A stretch of 64,000 bases of DNA. Origin: Bog-756 sp963704615 (lineage in GTDB: Bacteria; Actinomycetota; Acidimicrobiia; Acidimicrobiales; RAAP-2). Each line of letters starts with the position of its first letter. Position 1 is the first letter of the stretch. Location: contig OY969923.1 in the NCBI GenBank assembly GCA_963704615.1, positions 2,046,001 through 2,110,000 of the forward strand, given 5' to 3'. A program made the translations under genes and the position numbers. Positions 1-8,914 of the stretch are shown here, piece by piece. Below the pieces are notes generated by a model. It had not been told where the DNA came from. It searched no databases and saw only the letters and a list, made by a program, of their open reading frames with translations.

Positions 1-133
1 GGCCCGGGGGGCGCGACGGCCCACGGCCGACGAGATCAGTCGCAATCACCGGGCCGAGGCGGCCCGTCTCCGGGTCATCGAGCGGCTCCCGGCCTCCACC
101 CGCCGCGGCGCCGTCAACGGCGAGGTGGCCTGA
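1..133 (+). CDS. rsmH: 16S rRNA m4C1402 methyltransferase, C-terminal end (partial)
   Basis: A frame open at the left edge encodes 43 residues and stops at 131-133. It contains the tail pattern ADEISRNHRAEAARLRV, which matches the basic C-terminus of RsmH (MraW), the SAM-dependent methyltransferase of 16S rRNA that usually heads the dcw cluster. The catalytic domain lies outside the window, so the call rests on this tail and on the position directly before ftsL and ftsI. The stop overlaps the next start as TGATG. Confidence 0.75.
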   Translation, partial: ARGARRPTADEISRNHRAEAARLRVIERLPASTRRGAVNGEVA

Positions 134-573
134 TGCCCCCACCGGCCACCGCCGCCGCCCGCCGCCCGTCGCCGCGGCCCCGTGCCGCCCCTCCGCTCCG
201 CCGCCGGCCCCCGCTCGCCGTCATCGAACGCCTGCCCCGCCGTCAGGCGGCGGTCGGGGCCATCCGGCGGTCGACCATGTGGGTCTCCGTCCTGCTCATC
301 GTGGGCAGCCTGCTGGCCGTGGTCGTCGGTGATGCGCTAGTCACCCAGGGTCAGGTCAGCCTGTCGAATGTCGACACTGCGGTGGCCGCCGCCCAACTGG
401 TCCAGAAGTCGGACCAGGTCGAGGTGGCCGAAAAGTCGGCACCTCCGGTGGTGGTGGCCCAGGCCAAGAGCCAGGGCCTGGTCGCCCCGAGCACGGTCGT
501 CTACCTGCCCCAGGTCCCCCTCGACGTCCCCCTCCCCGTCCCTCAGACCGCGCCCCTTCCCGCCAGCCGGTGA
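133..573 (+). CDS. ftsL: FtsL-like small divisome membrane protein
   Basis: A 146-residue protein with a long basic, Pro/Arg-rich cytoplasmic N-terminus (about 1-47), one transmembrane helix (about 49-68) and a short extracytoplasmic part. The segment after the helix is Val/Ala/Gln-rich and could form a short coiled coil, as in FtsL, which bridges FtsQ/FtsB to FtsW/FtsI. FtsL is poorly conserved, so the call depends mainly on topology and on the slot between rsmH and ftsI. The Pro-rich C-terminal tail (about 110-146) is not typical. The ATG overlaps the rsmH stop, and the gene's own stop overlaps the ftsI GTG by 4 bases. Confidence 0.7.
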   Translation: MPPPATAAARRPSPRPRAAPPLRRRPPLAVIERLPRRQAAVGAIRRSTMWVSVLLIVGSLLAVVVGDALVTQGQVSLSNVDTAVAAAQLVQKSDQVEVAEKSAPPVVVAQAKSQGLVAPSTVVYLPQVPLDVPLPVPQTAPLPASR

Positions 574-2432
574 GCCCCTCCGTCCTGCTGGGCCGGCGCT
601 CCCGCGCCCTGCGGCTCGTGCTGGTGGTGGTCTTCGCCACCCTGGTGGCCCGCCTGGTGGTCGTCCAGGAGTTCTCCCATCAGCACTACGCATCGCTGTC
701 CGCCTCGGAGCTCACCCAGACCGTCACCGTCCCCGCCATCCGAGGCGGGATCTACGACCGAAACGGCGAGGTGTTGGCCGAATCGGTGACCAAGCAGACC
801 GTGGTGGCCGATCCGCTCCTGATCAACCACCCGACCACGACCGCCGCGGCCCTGGCGCCGGTGCTGGGTATTCCCGCCGACCAACTCCGCAGCGAGCTGA
901 CCGGCCCGTCCGGCTTCGTCTACCTCGCCCACCGGGTGTCCGACGCCACCGCGGCCAAGGTGACCGCCTTGGATCTCACCGGCATCAACCTGGTGCCCGA
1001 GTCGCAGCGGGTCGAGCCCGACGGGCAGCTGGCCCTGCCGGTGGTGGGCACCGTGGGCTGGAACGGGGCCGGGACCTCGGGCCTCGAGTACCAGTACCAG
1101 TCGGCCCTGGCCGGCACGGCCGGCTCCGAGGACTTGTTGGAGGCCCCCGACGGGGTGGACCTGCCCGGGAGTGATGTCAAACAGGTGGCGGCCCGGCCCG
1201 GGACCGGCCTGGAGCTGACCATCGACGAGTCCGTCCAGTACGTCGCCGAGCAGGCCCTGGGGGCCGAGATCGCCGCCTCCCATGCCTACAGCGGCACCGT
1301 GGTGGTGATGGACGTGAAGACGGGCGACATCCTGGCCATGGCCGACCTCCAAGCCACGAGTGGAACCCCGACCACCGGTGCCTCCGACGCCGCCCCGGCC
1401 GCCCCGGTCTCGCCGGCCAGTCCGTCGACCTCAGGGCCGAGCCTGGTGTCACAGGCCGACACCCTCCCCGCCGGCGTCGAGGAGGCCCCGTCCAATTCGG
1501 CGGTCACCCAGGTCTACGAGCCGGGCTCGGTGTTCAAGCTGGTCACCTTTTCAGCGGCCCTGGGCGCCGGGCTGATCAACCCCAACCAGGTGCTGGAGGT
1601 GCCGGGCTCGCTGCCCATGGGGACCTACACCTTCCACGACGCCGAAGCCCACGGCACCGAGCGGCTCACCACCAGCCAGATCCTGGCCCAGTCGTCCAAC
1701 ATCGGCACCATCGAGGTGGCCGAGGGACTCGGTGAGAACCGGCTGCTGGCCCAGATCGGCAACCTCGGGTTCGGCAAGCCCACCGGTCTGGACTTTCCGG
1801 GAGAATCCGAGGGGCTGGTGCCCGGAGCGAGCGCCTGGACGGGCACCTCGATCGGTTCGACACCCATCGGCCAGGACGACGCGGTGACCGCCCAACAGAT
1901 TCTCGACGCCTACAACTCGGTGGCCAACGGGGGCGTGTTCGTGTCCCCGCACCTGGTCCGGGCCACGGTGAGCCCCTCGGGGTCGGTCGTCGCCACCCCG
2001 CCCTCGCCCACCCGTCGGGTGATCGATCCCACCGTCAACGCCGAACTGGTGTCGATGCTCGAAGGCGTGGTGACCTCGGGCACCGGGACCAGCGCCGCCA
2101 TCGACGGCTACACCGTCGCCGGCAAGACGGGGACGGCCCAGATCCCCGATCCCAGCCACCTCGGCTATGTCTCGGGCGCCTATGTGGGATCCTTCGCCGG
2201 GTTCGCACCCGCTCAAGACCCGGTTCTGTCGGCTGTCGTGGTCCTCGACCACCCCACGCCCATCTACGGTGGGGCGGTGGCGGCTCCCGTCTTCTCCACC
2301 GTCATGGCCTACGCCCTGCACCACTACGGGATCCCGACCACGGTGGCGGCCACGGCGGCCGCGTCGAACTCGGCCATCGGCGCCACCGGTACCATCACGG
2401 TGCCGCCTGGAGCAACGACCGAGGGCCCGTAG
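570..2432 (+). CDS. ftsI: Peptidoglycan D,D-transpeptidase FtsI (class B PBP3)
   Basis: A 620-residue septal transpeptidase that cross-links peptidoglycan with FtsW. It has one N-terminal transmembrane helix (about 13-32), a dimerisation domain opening with the RGGIYDRNG box (58-66) and a transpeptidase domain. All three active-site motifs are visible: SVFK with Ser320 and Lys323, SSN at 375-377 and KTGT at 519-522. No PASTA repeats are present. Residues about 261-312 form a Ala/Ser/Pro/Thr-rich insert just before the SxxK motif, where family members normally have a short ordered P-x-FDPN type loop. The GTG start overlaps the ftsL stop as GTGA. Confidence 0.95.
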   Translation: MSPSVLLGRRSRALRLVLVVVFATLVARLVVVQEFSHQHYASLSASELTQTVTVPAIRGGIYDRNGEVLAESVTKQTVVADPLLINHPTTTAAALAPVLGIPADQLRSELTGPSGFVYLAHRVSDATAAKVTALDLTGINLVPESQRVEPDGQLALPVVGTVGWNGAGTSGLEYQYQSALAGTAGSEDLLEAPDGVDLPGSDVKQVAARPGTGLELTIDESVQYVAEQALGAEIAASHAYSGTVVVMDVKTGDILAMADLQATSGTPTTGASDAAPAAPVSPASPSTSGPSLVSQADTLPAGVEEAPSNSAVTQVYEPGSVFKLVTFSAALGAGLINPNQVLEVPGSLPMGTYTFHDAEAHGTERLTTSQILAQSSNIGTIEVAEGLGENRLLAQIGNLGFGKPTGLDFPGESEGLVPGASAWTGTSIGSTPIGQDDAVTAQQILDAYNSVANGGVFVSPHLVRATVSPSGSVVATPPSPTRRVIDPTVNAELVSMLEGVVTSGTGTSAAIDGYTVAGKTGTAQIPDPSHLGYVSGAYVGSFAGFAPAQDPVLSAVVVLDHPTPIYGGAVAAPVFSTVMAYALHHYGIPTTVAATAAASNSAIGATGTITVPPGATTEGP

Positions 2433-2500
2433 GTGGGCCCGGGCCGGCACCGACCCATCCATCCCCCCATCCGGAGCCCCTGGAACACCCACCCGTGCTG

Positions 2501-3925
2501 ATGACCGAGTTGATCCACGACATCGACGTGGTCGGTGTGCGCGGCGACCCGGCGGCGACCGAGGTGCGGGGCGTCGAGCTCGACAGCCGACAGGTGGAGG
2601 CGGGCACCTTGTTCTGCTGCGTACCCGGGGCCCACACCGACGGCCACCTCCATGCCGGCGAGGCGGTGGGCCGGGGAGCGACCTCCCTCCTGTGCGAGAG
2701 GGTGCTCGATCTCGACGTGACCCAGGTGTGGGTGGCCCCGGGGACGGTGCGACCGGCCCTGGCCACAGTGTCGGCCGCGTTCTACGGCCACCCCTCGCGT
2801 TCGATGACCATGATCGGGGTCACCGGCACCAACGGGAAGACGACGGTGACCCACCTGGTGGCGGCCATCCTCGAGGCCGCCGGTCGTCCCACCGGGGTGC
2901 TCGGCACCCTGGACGGGGCCCGGACGACGCCAGAGGCCCCGATCCTCCAGGGATTGCTGGCCGACTTCCGTGACGCCGGACGACGGGCGGTGGCCATGGA
3001 GGTCTCGTCCCACGGTCTGGCCGAGCACCGAGTGGACGGCATCGTCTTCGACGTGGCTGCCTTCACCAACCTGAGCCGTGACCACCTCGACCACCACCAC
3101 ACCATGGAGGGGTACTTTGCCGCCAAGGCCCGCCTCTTCGATCCGGCCCGGGCGCGGGTCGCGGTGGTCAACGTGGACGATCCCTGGGGCCGTCGGCTGG
3201 CCGACGGTGCCACCGGGATCGATGTCGTCCCGGTCCGGCGATCCGAGGCCTCCGACCTGGTTCTGGCCGTGGGCTCGACCTCGTTCGGGTGGCGGGGACG
3301 GACAGTGACCGTCCCGTTGTCGGGGATGTTCAATGTCGACAACGCCCTCATGGCCGCCACGGTGGCGACCTCGCTGGGTCTCGACGAGGACCAGGTGGTC
3401 GAGGGACTGGCCACCGCCCGGCCCGTGCCCGGGCGCATGGAGGTGGTCTCGGCCGGACCCCCGTTCGCCGTGGTGGTCGACTACGCCCACACCCCGGGCG
3501 GCCTCGATGTCGCCCTCGCCGCGGCGCGGGGACTGGCCCGGTCCGGCCGGGTGATCTGTCTGTTCGGGTGCGGCGGCGACCGTGACCCGGGGAAGCGGGC
3601 GGCGATGGGAGCCGCCGCCGAGCAGGGATCCGACCGGGTGGTTCTCACCTCGGACAATCCCCGGTCGGAGGACCCGGCGGCCATCATCGAGCAGGTCCGT
3701 CGTGGGCTCCGGCACCGTGAGGCCGCGGTGGTCGAGCCCGACCGGGCGGCGGCCATCGGCGTCGCCCTCGGCCTGGCCGGGCCCGGGGACGTGGTCCTCA
3801 TCGCCGGCAAGGGGCACGAGACGACCCAGGTCTTCGCCGACCGGACGGTCCCGTTCGACGACCGGGAGGTGGCCCGGCGCGCCCTCGCCTCCTCGGGCAC
3901 CACGTCGGGGGGGACGCGGCGGTGA
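2501..3925 (+). CDS. murE: UDP-MurNAc-tripeptide synthetase (meso-DAP-adding)
   Basis: A 474-residue Mur ligase that adds the third stem-peptide residue to UDP-MurNAc-L-Ala-D-Glu in the cytoplasm. Visible motifs are the P-loop GTNGKTT (109-115), the EVSSHGL segment (167-173), the carbamylated-lysine site at Lys209 (YFAAKAR), the RMEVV hinge and DNPR (385-388). DNPR marks enzymes that use meso-diaminopimelate rather than lysine. I chose the ATG at 2501; a GTG two codons upstream at 2495 is possible, and neither has a clear ribosome site. A gap of 68 bases separates it from ftsI. murF, which normally follows, is absent; murE overlaps mraY directly. Confidence 0.95.
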   Translation: MTELIHDIDVVGVRGDPAATEVRGVELDSRQVEAGTLFCCVPGAHTDGHLHAGEAVGRGATSLLCERVLDLDVTQVWVAPGTVRPALATVSAAFYGHPSRSMTMIGVTGTNGKTTVTHLVAAILEAAGRPTGVLGTLDGARTTPEAPILQGLLADFRDAGRRAVAMEVSSHGLAEHRVDGIVFDVAAFTNLSRDHLDHHHTMEGYFAAKARLFDPARARVAVVNVDDPWGRRLADGATGIDVVPVRRSEASDLVLAVGSTSFGWRGRTVTVPLSGMFNVDNALMAATVATSLGLDEDQVVEGLATARPVPGRMEVVSAGPPFAVVVDYAHTPGGLDVALAAARGLARSGRVICLFGCGGDRDPGKRAAMGAAAEQGSDRVVLTSDNPRSEDPAAIIEQVRRGLRHREAAVVEPDRAAAIGVALGLAGPGDVVLIAGKGHETTQVFADRTVPFDDREVARRALASSGTTSGGTRR

Positions 3926-4953
3926 TCTCGTTGATGAGCGCCGGGGGGGTGGCGCTGTGGGTAGCCGTCCTGTCCACGCCCCTGCTCATCCGCTGGCTGA
4001 TCAAGAACAACATCGGTCAGCAGATCCGCGAGGACGGCCCCCAGGTCCACATCGCCAAGGCCGGGACCCCCACCATGGGCGGGATCGGCATCGTGGGTGC
4101 GGTGGTGGCCGGCTACCTGGTGGCCCACGCCGTGCCCGGGGTCACCTTCTCGCGGTCGGGGGCTCTGATCATGCTGGCCCTGGTCGGGGCGGGTTTGATC
4201 GGCTTCGCCGACGACTGGACCAAGGTGCGCCACCGCCGGAGCCTGGGCCTCAACAAACGGGCCAAGTTCGGCGCCCAGATCGGCCTCGGGGTGCTGTTCT
4301 CCCTTCTCGCCGTGTACTGGGCCCATTGCGCCACCACCCTCTCGTTCACCCGCTATGACCTTCCCGGCTTCCAGATCGGCACCGGGCTGTGGGTGGTGTG
4401 GGCCACGGTGATCATTGCGGCGTCGGCCAACGCGGTCAATCTGACCGACGGCCTCGATGGGCTGGCCGCCGGGTCCTCGACGTTCTGCTTCGCCGTCTTG
4501 GCCATCATCGGGTACTGGCAGTACCGCCACCTGGCCATCTACCACGTCGGAGACGCTCTCGACCTGGCCCTGGCCTCGGTGGCCCTGGCCGGTGCCTGCC
4601 TCGGCTTCCTGTGGTGGAATGCGGCCCCGGCCAAGATCTTCATGGGCGACACCGGGTCCCTCTCCATCGGATCGGGCCTGGCCGCGCTGTGCCTGCTGAT
4701 GAACCTCGACCTGCTGTTGGTGGTCATCGGCGGGCTCTTCGTCATCGAGACCCTGTCGGTGGTCATCCAGGTGGTGAGCTTCCGCCTCTTCCACCGCCGG
4801 GTCTTCCGGATGGCCCCCCTGCACCATCATTTCGAGCTGTTGGACTGGCCCGAGACCACGGTGATCGTCCGATTCTGGATCCTGGCCGGGCTGTTCGCCG
4901 CCCTCGGCCTCGGCATCTTCTACGGGGACTTCCTGTCGGTGAGCAAGGTCTGA
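3922..4953 (+). CDS. mraY: Phospho-MurNAc-pentapeptide transferase
   Basis: A 343-residue polytopic membrane enzyme that transfers phospho-MurNAc-pentapeptide to undecaprenyl phosphate to make lipid I. Visible family motifs are GTPTMGG (48-54), the DD pair of GFADDW (Asp97-Asp98), NLTDGLDGL (173-181), GDTGS (242-246) and the HHHFE cluster (His301-303). About ten hydrophobic helices are expected and are seen. The GTG start overlaps the murE stop (GTGA). The next gene is ftsW and not murD, with 84 bases between. Confidence 0.96.
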   Translation: MISLMSAGGVALWVAVLSTPLLIRWLIKNNIGQQIREDGPQVHIAKAGTPTMGGIGIVGAVVAGYLVAHAVPGVTFSRSGALIMLALVGAGLIGFADDWTKVRHRRSLGLNKRAKFGAQIGLGVLFSLLAVYWAHCATTLSFTRYDLPGFQIGTGLWVVWATVIIAASANAVNLTDGLDGLAAGSSTFCFAVLAIIGYWQYRHLAIYHVGDALDLALASVALAGACLGFLWWNAAPAKIFMGDTGSLSIGSGLAALCLLMNLDLLLVVIGGLFVIETLSVVIQVVSFRLFHRRVFRMAPLHHHFELLDWPETTVIVRFWILAGLFAALGLGIFYGDFLSVSKV

Positions 4954-5037
4954 TGGACCCGACATCGCCCCACGCGGCCGGGTCCCGTCCCAGCCTCCAC
5001 CACCCGGCGGCCTCGGTGAAGGAGGCTAGGGGGATGG

Positions 5038-6366
5038 ATGGTCCAGCCGTGGTTCCCGGGCGTCTCCCTGTCGGTCGCGGTGCCGTCCTCGAGGGTCGTC
5101 GTGGCTGAGCGCTCGGCGCCGGTCCGCACCCCGACCCGGGCCCGCCCGGCGACGGCCCGGCTCCGACCGGTCACCTCCCTCCCCGGTCGGGCCTCGACCG
5201 GGGCCACCTCCTCCCGGTCGAACACTGCCGCCCCCCGGGTGCGGACGGCCACCGCCATCGCCGTCCTGGTCGGCGTCCTCTGCGTGTTCGGTCTCATCAT
5301 GGTGGGCTCGGCGTCGCCGGTCATCTCCCTCGGGCTCTACGGGTCACCCTGGGCCATCTTCATCCGTCAGTGTCTGTGGATGGGTGTCGGTGGCTGCGCC
5401 CTGTTTCTGGCGGCCAAGGTTGACTACCGGCGATGGCGGGCGGTCCGGGGGCCTCTGCTGGTCGTGACTTTGGCTCTGCTGGTGGCGGTGCTCGTGCCCC
5501 ATCTGGGGGTGTCGTCCGGTGGATCCTCGCGTTGGATCGGGTTCGGCATGCTCCAATTGCAGCCGTCCGAGCTGATGAAGCTGGCCCTGGTGGTGTTCGC
5601 CGCCGACCTCCTCACCCGCCGCGCCGAGTGCTCGGCCGACCCCAAGAGGGTCATCGTGCCGGTGCTGTCGGTGCTGGCCGTGGCTGGGCTCCTCATCCTC
5701 AAGCAACCCGACATGGGCACCGCACTGGTCCTCTGCTGCATCGCCTTCGGCATCCTGTTCATGGGCGGGGTGCCCATGGTCCCGATCATGAAGGTGGTGG
5801 GGGCCTTCGGCGGGCTGGCCCTGATCGTGGGGTTGGCCGACCCCTACCGGCGCGACCGGATCCTGTCGTTCCTCAATCCCGGGGCCAACAAGTCGGGCAC
5901 CGGCTACCAGGTGTGGCAGTCGCTGATCGGGCTGGGATCGGGGCACATCTTCGGGCTGGGCCTCGGCGGCGGACGCGAGAAGTGGGGGACTCTGCCCAAC
6001 GCCCATACCGACTTCATCTTTTCGGTGGTGGGCGAGGAGCTCGGGCTGGTCGGCGCCGTCGTGCTCCTCGCCTTGTTCTTCGCTCTGGCCTGGTTCGGGC
6101 TGCGGGCCGCCACCCGGGCCCCGGACCGGTTCGGGAGCCTGATGGCGGTGGGCATCACCGCCTGGATCACCAGCCAAGCGGTGATCAACATCGGTGCGGT
6201 GATCGGCGTGCTGCCGGTCACCGGCATCCCTCTTCCCTTCATCTCCTTTGGGGGGTCGTCCCTCATCATCACCATGGCCGCCGTCGGCATCCTGCTCAAC
6301 ATCGCTGCCCACGAGCGTTCGGCGCCCACCGCCGCGCCGGCTCGCCGACGCCCGTCTCACCGGTGA
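5038..6366 (+). CDS. ftsW: Septal peptidoglycan polymerase (SEDS family)
   Basis: A 442-residue SEDS glycosyltransferase that polymerises lipid II at the septum with FtsI. An Arg/Pro/Thr-rich cytoplasmic tail of about 65 residues precedes roughly ten transmembrane helices. Diagnostic segments are SSRWIGFG, QPDMGTA, the long SGTGYQVWQSLIGLGSG loop, PNAHTDFIFSVVGEELG and PLPFISFGGSS. The ATG at 5038 has AAGGAGG at 5019-5025, 12 bases upstream. An in-frame GTG at 5101 is an alternative that would remove 21 tail residues. The stop overlaps murG. Confidence 0.95.
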   Translation: MVQPWFPGVSLSVAVPSSRVVVAERSAPVRTPTRARPATARLRPVTSLPGRASTGATSSRSNTAAPRVRTATAIAVLVGVLCVFGLIMVGSASPVISLGLYGSPWAIFIRQCLWMGVGGCALFLAAKVDYRRWRAVRGPLLVVTLALLVAVLVPHLGVSSGGSSRWIGFGMLQLQPSELMKLALVVFAADLLTRRAECSADPKRVIVPVLSVLAVAGLLILKQPDMGTALVLCCIAFGILFMGGVPMVPIMKVVGAFGGLALIVGLADPYRRDRILSFLNPGANKSGTGYQVWQSLIGLGSGHIFGLGLGGGREKWGTLPNAHTDFIFSVVGEELGLVGAVVLLALFFALAWFGLRAATRAPDRFGSLMAVGITAWITSQAVINIGAVIGVLPVTGIPLPFISFGGSSLIITMAAVGILLNIAAHERSAPTAAPARRRPSHR

Positions 6367-7529
6367 GCGGTGAGCGGTACGCGCTGGTGGCCGGGGGCGG
6401 AACTGCCGGGCACCTCCAGCCGGCACTGGCCATCGCCGATGCCCTGGTCGCTGCCGGGCACGAGCGGGAGACCATCGAGTTCGTCGGCTCTCGACGCGGC
6501 CAGGACCGGGTGACCTTGGAGGGGAGGGGATTCCCCTTCACCCTCCTGCCCGGGCGGGGCATCGTGCGCGGTCTGTCCCTGAGCGACACCGGGCAGAACC
6601 TGGAAGCGGCGGCCGGGCTGACGGTGGCCGCGGCCCGGGCCTTCCGGCTGGTGGCCCGGGCCCGTCCCCGGGTGGTGGTGTCGGTCGGGGGCTACGCCAG
6701 CCTGCCGGCGACGCTGGCCGCGGTGGTGCTGGGGGTGCCGCTGGTCCAGGTCAACGTGGACGCCGTCCCCGGGGCCGCCAACCGGCTGTTCGGACGGTTC
6801 GCCCGGGCCAGCGCGGTCGGATGGGAGGGGACCGGGCTGCCCCGGTCGGTGGTCACCGGTACCCCGGTCCGGCCGGCCATCGCCGCCGTCCGTCGGACGC
6901 CCGAGGACCGTCGCCGGGCCCGCCGGACGCTGGGACTGCCCGAGGACCGGGCCACCGTGGCCGTCTTCGGCGGCTCGCTCGGCGCCCGTCGCATCAACCA
7001 GGCGGTGGACGGCCTGGCCGAGCTGTGGCGGGACCGAAGTGACCGCTCGATCTACCACATCGTGGGGCGGAGGGACTGGGAGGCAGGCACGGCCGAGACC
7101 GCCGGGCCCGGGGAGCAGCTCGCCGAGGGTCGTGGCCTCCACCTGGTGAAGGTGCCCTACGAGGAGCACATGGAGGTGGTCTACAGCGCAGTCGATGTGG
7201 TGGTGTGCCGGGCGGGGGCGATGACCGTGGCCGAGCTGACGGCGGCCGGGGTCCCTGCGGTGCTGGTGCCCCTGCCGGGGGCGCCGGGTGACCATCAGAC
7301 CGCCAACGCCCGGGTGCTCGAGCGGGCCGGGGCTGTGGTCGTGCTCCCCGATCCGGACTGCGAACCGCAAGCCCTGAGCCAGATCCTCGACCGGTTGCTC
7401 GGCGCCCCCGACGACCTGGCCGCCATGGAGCGGGCTGCGTCGTCACTGGCCCGACCGGACGCCGCCGCCGCCGGGGCGCGGGTGGTCGAGGCCAACGCCG
7501 GCCAGCCCCGCCTGAGGAGGGAACGGTGA
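6363..7529 (+). CDS. murG: UDP-GlcNAc:lipid I N-acetylglucosaminyltransferase
   Basis: A 388-residue peripheral GT28 glycosyltransferase that converts lipid I to lipid II. Visible are GGGTAGHLQPA (11-21), VGGYAS (108-113), the GGSLGARRINQ loop, the CRAGAMTVAEL donor-site segment and GDHQTANA. At 129-141 the protein reads QVNVDAVPGAANR, where the family normally has an HEQN box before PGxxNR, so the His-Glu-Gln is missing. The GTG start gives a 4-base overlap with ftsW, and the stop overlaps murC in the same way. Confidence 0.94.
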   Translation: MSGERYALVAGGGTAGHLQPALAIADALVAAGHERETIEFVGSRRGQDRVTLEGRGFPFTLLPGRGIVRGLSLSDTGQNLEAAAGLTVAAARAFRLVARARPRVVVSVGGYASLPATLAAVVLGVPLVQVNVDAVPGAANRLFGRFARASAVGWEGTGLPRSVVTGTPVRPAIAAVRRTPEDRRRARRTLGLPEDRATVAVFGGSLGARRINQAVDGLAELWRDRSDRSIYHIVGRRDWEAGTAETAGPGEQLAEGRGLHLVKVPYEEHMEVVYSAVDVVVCRAGAMTVAELTAAGVPAVLVPLPGAPGDHQTANARVLERAGAVVVLPDPDCEPQALSQILDRLLGAPDDLAAMERAASSLARPDAAAAGARVVEANAGQPRLRRER

Positions 7530-8914
7530 GCGTCGCACTCATGGGCGACCCGGGTCGTCCATCTACCGTGCACGTGGTCGGCATCGGCGGCGCCGGTATG
7601 AGCGCCATCGCCACCGTGCTCCAGGCCATGGGCCTCACCGTGACCGGAAGCGATCTCAAGGCCTCGGCGGTCACCGAGCGCCTGTCCCTGGCCGGGGTGC
7701 CGGTCACCATTGGCCATCAGGCGTCCTCGGTCGCCTCGGCCGACGTGGTCACCGTGTCCTCGGCCATCACCACCGACAACCCCGAGGTGACCGAGGCCCG
7801 ACGGCGGGGGATCGCCGTGCTCTCCCGCGCCGAGACCCTGGCCGCCATCGCCTCTCGCAAGCGGTGTCTGGCGGTGGCCGGCACCCACGGCAAGACCACC
7901 ACCGCCTCGATGCTGGCCCTCCAACTGGTCGACAGTGGGATCCGACCCTCGTTCCTCATCGGTGGTGACCTCAATGAGATCGGCACCAACGCGGTGTGGG
8001 ACGACGCGGGCGAGTGGCTGGTGGTCGAGGCCGACGAGAGCGACGGGACCTTCCTGTCCCTCGATGTCGACATCGCCGTGGTCACCAACATCGAGGCCGA
8101 CCATCTGGATCACTACGGATCGTTCGCCTCACTCCGGTCGGCCTTCGAGGAGTTCGTCGCCGGTGCCCACCTCCACCGGGTGGTCGGCGGGGACGACCCG
8201 GTGGCCGCCGCCATCGGACGGGCCGCCGGGGCCGACGTGGTGGGCTCGGCCGAAGGGTGCACGCATCGCATGGTCGACCTGGTGGCGGCGCGGAGCTCGG
8301 TCTCCTTCGGGTTGGTGGGCCCGGACGGCGTGGACCTGGGTCGGCTCGAGGTGCCGGTGCCCGGCGCCCACAACGCCCGCAACGCGGCGGTGGCCACCGT
8401 GGCCGCACTGGCGGTGGGAGCCTCCTTCGCCGCCGCGGCGCGGGCCCTGGCCCGGTTCGGCGGCGTGGCCCGCCGGTTCGAGTTCCGGGGCTCGGTCGGT
8501 GGCATCACCTTCGTCGACGACTACGCCCACCTTCCCAGCGAGGTGGCCGCGGCTCTGGCCGCGGCCCGCGATGGCGGCTGGCGCCGGGTGGTGGCCGTCT
8601 TCCAGCCCCACCGCTACAGCCGCACCGGCGAGTTGGGGGCCCAGTTCGGCGGGGCCTTCGGCGACGCCGACCTGGCCGTGGTCACCGATGTCTACGGTGC
8701 CGGCGAGCCTCCGGTCCCTGGCGTCACCGGCGAGCTGGTGACCGATGCCATCCGGCGGTCGTTCCCGGACATGCCGGTGATCTACGCACCCGGCCGGGCC
8801 GACCTCCGCCGCACGGTGCGAGAGATCCTGGAGGACGGGGACCTGTGCCTGACCCTGGGAGCCGGTGACCTGACCTCGCTTCCCGACGAGCTGATGTCGG
8901 ATCCGAGCTGGTGA
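7526..8914 (+). CDS. murC: UDP-MurNAc--L-alanine ligase
   Basis: A 462-residue ligase that adds L-Ala to UDP-MurNAc. Visible motifs are GIGGAGMS (19-26), the P-loop GTHGKTT (119-125), VEADESDGT (167-175), HNARNA and RRFEFRG. In the DDYAHHPTE region the second His is Leu (DDYAHLPSE, Leu336). The GTG start has a strong GAGGAGGGA ribosome site at 7514-7522 and overlaps the murG stop (GTGA). The 3' end overlaps murB, an order shared with many actinobacterial dcw clusters. Confidence 0.95.
   Translation: MSVALMGDPGRPSTVHVVGIGGAGMSAIATVLQAMGLTVTGSDLKASAVTERLSLAGVPVTIGHQASSVASADVVTVSSAITTDNPEVTEARRRGIAVLSRAETLAAIASRKRCLAVAGTHGKTTTASMLALQLVDSGIRPSFLIGGDLNEIGTNAVWDDAGEWLVVEADESDGTFLSLDVDIAVVTNIEADHLDHYGSFASLRSAFEEFVAGAHLHRVVGGDDPVAAAIGRAAGADVVGSAEGCTHRMVDLVAARSSVSFGLVGPDGVDLGRLEVPVPGAHNARNAAVATVAALAVGASFAAAARALARFGGVARRFEFRGSVGGITFVDDYAHLPSEVAAALAAARDGGWRRVVAVFQPHRYSRTGELGAQFGGAFGDADLAVVTDVYGAGEPPVPGVTGELVTDAIRRSFPDMPVIYAPGRADLRRTVREILEDGDLCLTLGAGDLTSLPDELMSDPSW

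Noticed and set aside
4954..5037. Remnant of murD between mraY and ftsW
   Set aside because: Only 84 bases are present and none of the three frames shows Mur ligase motifs; it holds the ftsW ribosome site.
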